A stretch of 24,955 bases of DNA from the NCBI GenBank assembly GCA_030627625.1, contig DAOURR010000034.1, positions 1-24,955 of the forward strand. Direction: 5' to 3'. Origin of the DNA: UBA3103 sp002365855 (GTDB lineage Bacteria > Bacillota > Desulfotomaculia > Desulfotomaculales > Pelotomaculaceae). Under the pieces are notes generated by a model. It worked only from the letters and a program-made list of their open reading frames with translations. It did no database searches and had not been told where the DNA came from. How positions within the stretch are numbered: the first letter of the stretch is position 1; each line of letters starts with the position of its first letter. A program made the translations under genes and the position numbers. Of the stretch, positions 23,505 through 24,955 are shown one piece after another.

Positions 23505-23575
23505 GTTCTGTACGACCTAATGGGGTGGTCAACCCGAAAAGTAAGAACGTAAAATTACTATAATCTGAAATTACA

Positions 23576-23599
23576 AAAGGAGCTGTAAAAGCTCCCTTT
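23576..23599 (-). terminator. Terminator of the 54-aa gene
   Basis: AAAGGAGC (23576-23583) and GCTCCCTTT (23591-23599) pair over eight bases with one bulged base, and the minus strand continues into TTTTG. It is 46 bases past the leftward 54-aa gene. It may also end the rightward 56-aa gene. Confidence 0.6.
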
Positions 23600-23645
23600 G
23601 CACTGATAACATAGATTGTTAATATTAGCAAAAAAGTCAGATTAC

Positions 23646-23810
23646 TTATTCGTCCTCAAAATCAGTACTGATACTTTCTTTCTTATCTAAATCATTATCA
23701 TTGAAATTTGGCAAATGAAGCTCATCTTCATTAGCAGGGTCGAAAAAGGTTGAAGTTATAGGAAACCCCCTGTCAATATTCTTTTTGTTTTTGTCTTTGT
23801 TTTCATCCAT
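23646..23810 (-). CDS. Unrecognised 54-residue acidic protein
   Basis: I do not recognise this gene. It encodes 54 residues: a Lys/Asp/Asn-rich head (MDENKDKNKKNIDRG), a central FPITSTFFDPANEDELHLPNF and a very acidic tail ending STDFEDE. It looks soluble and probably disordered at both ends. A very good GGAGGTG lies eight bases before the ATG, and a terminator follows, so it is a real short gene. It is alone on its strand, with a 40-base hairpin 56 bases upstream of the start. No secretion signal or membrane segment is seen. The size and charge fit a small spore or stress protein, but nothing specific supports that. Confidence 0.7.
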   Translation of the reverse strand: MDENKDKNKKNIDRGFPITSTFFDPANEDELHLPNFNDNDLDKKESISTDFEDE

Positions 23811-23865
23811 ATCTAACACCTCCAGAGTTTAGAATGTCACCAGAACTAAAAGTTATACGCATGGA

Positions 23866-23905
23866 GATGAAAACCCCGGGACCTTATGGACTCAGGGCTT
23901 TCATC
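23866..23905. repeat. Hairpin in the likely leader of the 54-aa gene
   Basis: GATGAAAaCCC (23866-23876) and GGGcTTTCATC (23895-23905) pair over 10 of 11 positions around an 18-base loop. It is 56-95 bases upstream of the leftward ATG at 23810, so it may be an mRNA leader structure. No T-run follows on either strand. Confidence 0.6.
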
Positions 23906-23971
23906 TACATAATATAATATTTAAACCGTTAATACTCTAGTGACCGGTCCCGCCGGCCTGGGCTGACTCTA

Positions 23972-24085
23972 TCATCCCAGCTGGTCTATCTGCCCGCGAT
24001 GCAGATATATCAATTCCTGCAGTTTTTGACGAAGTTGATTTACAATATCCGGGTCACTGGCTTTGTTGCTTTTTTTGTTAAACAA
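23972..24085 (-). CDS. Possible 37-residue helical peptide (weak)
   Basis: A frame from TTG at 24085 reads MFNKKSNKASDPDIVNQL and then a helical stretch rich in Gln and Leu (RQKLQELIYLHRGQIDQLG). The head resembles the first helix of Spo0E-like phosphatases, but the family's SQxLD region is absent. AAGGA touches the TTG without spacing, so the start is poor. It may be a short real gene or a fragment. Divergent from the thioesterase gene. Confidence 0.3.
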   Translation of the reverse strand: MFNKKSNKASDPDIVNQLRQKLQELIYLHRGQIDQLG

Positions 24086-24169
24086 TCCTTATTGAATACC
24101 GGGATGATTTGTGGCAAAATAATACATGTTACATTGAATGGGACAAAATGATATATTGAGGTGATTCAT

Positions 24170-24601
24170 ATGAAGGATCTTAATATCTCTCACAGCCAGG
24201 AACTGGAGGTGCGCTGGGGGGATTGTGACGCTGCTGGAATTGTATATTACGTCAAATATTTTGACTGGTTTACTGATGGTCGGGTTGCTTTGCTCAAACA
24301 TATAAATATACCTTATCAAAAATCCTTTCATGAACAGGGCATTACCGTAGTTGTCATTGAGGCTACCTGCCGTTACAGAAAAAATTTGAAATCGGAAGAA
24401 AATTTTATTCTTTGGACAAAGCTGGCCCGTTTTAGCCGGACGCGTATGATTTTTGATTATATTATAACCAAGCCTGATAATGAGCAGGTGGTTGCGGAAG
24501 GCAGGACTGTACATACTTTTGTAGACAATGCGGGAAAACCTTTCAATATTGGAAAAAATTATCCTGAATTATGGGAAAAGCTTTCAGCTCTATATGAGTA
24601 A
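24170..24601 (+). CDS. Acyl-CoA thioesterase, YbgC / 4-hydroxybenzoyl-CoA type
   Basis: A 143-residue hotdog-fold thioesterase. The active-site segment RWGDCDAAGIVYYVKYFDWF carries Asp20 (DxDxxG-IVY), the catalytic position in 4-hydroxybenzoyl-CoA thioesterase; TVVVIEATCRYRKNLKSEE is the next conserved strand. Length is normal. The ATG at 24170 has GAGG eight bases upstream; a GTG at 24161 lies inside that ribosome site, so ATG is preferred. It hydrolyses acyl-CoA in the cytoplasm; whether the acyl group is short, aromatic or other is not readable. No Tol-Pal genes are near, so the ybgC name would be misleading. Confidence 0.9.
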   Translation: MKDLNISHSQELEVRWGDCDAAGIVYYVKYFDWFTDGRVALLKHINIPYQKSFHEQGITVVVIEATCRYRKNLKSEENFILWTKLARFSRTRMIFDYIITKPDNEQVVAEGRTVHTFVDNAGKPFNIGKNYPELWEKLSALYE

Positions 24602-24709
24602 AAAAAGAACCGGAAAAACCTTGCAGGCAAGTCTTTTTTATACCCTTTATATTTCTAATGCTTTTTGGGTAATATATAACCCAAATATTGAAACGTAGGG
24701 GGTTAAGAA

Positions 24710-24838
24710 ATGAATTGGTTTGAAAATACTTTATTGGCTGGTTTCGCCGATTTGGCAATTGTAACAATTTTTATTTTAGCCATAGTAACGTTCTTAATGA
24801 TTTATTATTTTGGTGGCAAAAGAATTAGAAACAAATAA
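24710..24838 (+). CDS. 42-residue single-helix membrane peptide
   Basis: A short gene with GGGGG seven bases before the ATG. It encodes MNWFENTLLAGFADLA, a transmembrane helix (about 15-34, AIVTIFILAIVTFLMIYYF) and a basic tail (GGKRIRNK), so the C-terminus is probably cytoplasmic. It lies about 110 bp after the thioesterase, beyond a weak hairpin and T-run at about 24620-24641. Family not recognised; a subunit, regulator or toxin-like peptide are all possible and none is supported. Confidence 0.65.
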   Translation: MNWFENTLLAGFADLAIVTIFILAIVTFLMIYYFGGKRIRNK

Positions 24839-24955
24839 TACCACTTGTAATCTTGCACGTTCATTAGTCCTGCCCGGCATGATTTTTTTGCACATTCGTT
24901 GTTCTAAAAGGTGATCTACTACACTCCCCAATCTGCTAAAATATTTGCAGTTTCA

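Overview
The window looks like chromosome of an anaerobic low- to mid-GC Firmicute, probably of the Desulfotomaculum/Pelotomaculum (Peptococcaceae) kind. This is inferred from gene content: an oxygen-sensitive 2-hydroxyacyl-CoA-dehydratase-type iron-sulfur protein with its activase, a four-SH3b cell-wall amidase, DUF2935 and DUF2284-like proteins, strong AGGAGG-type ribosome binding sites and frequent TTG starts. No taxonomic marker is present, so this is a judgement, not a measurement.

Left region (1-6033): an integrated mobile element, or its right-hand part. A leftward operon encodes an Xre-type repressor, an excisionase-like HTH protein and a prim-pol/DUF3987 replication protein. A rightward pair encodes an unrecognised zinc-finger protein, translationally coupled to a large tyrosine integrase. 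The two arms diverge from a control region with three small palindromes. The integrase ends about 130 bp from the 3' end of tRNA-Arg(UCU), the classical layout for tRNA-targeted integration. No matching repeat of the tRNA 3' end was found at the left, so the far boundary is probably outside the window. The distal end of the replication operon (about 100-645) looks decayed: in-frame repeats, a nonsense change, a frameshift and a zinc-knuckle frame with no start. It also holds six copies of TGTCAGT in three 9-bp-spaced pairs, two of which form a long hairpin.

Middle region (6034-13535): tRNA-Arg and tRNA-Gly share a very good sigma-A promoter. Next come leftward genes: 2-hydroxyacyl-CoA dehydratase-like protein, activase, MBL hydrolase, RNase PH (rph), XTP/dITP pyrophosphatase (rdgB) and an MJ0936/YfcE phosphoesterase. 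Start sites and spacings suggest one or two closely packed transcription units. Upstream lies a secreted N-acetylmuramoyl-L-alanine amidase with its own terminator.

Right region (13536-24955): an uncharacterised leftward set (311-aa-class conserved protein, SCP2-like protein, APC permease), then DUF2935, CBS-pair, DUF2284-like, cupin, a two-helix membrane protein, an SRAP/HMCES-type abasic-site protein, glutamine-dependent NAD synthetase (nadE) and a YbgC-type thioesterase. Several short genes occur here: a DUF2892-like 56-aa membrane protein, a 54-aa acidic protein with an excellent RBS, a 42-aa one-helix protein, and weaker 29-aa and 37-aa candidates. A perfect 25-bp-arm palindrome with a one-base centre sits between the convergent SRAP and nadE genes.

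I did not find a CRISPR array, rRNA, toxin-antitoxin pair or defence island. The most promising leads for something undescribed are the repeat/hairpin module beside the prim-pol gene, the enlarged integrase with its coupled zinc-finger partner, the single-subunit dehydratase/activase pair, and the short genes on the right.
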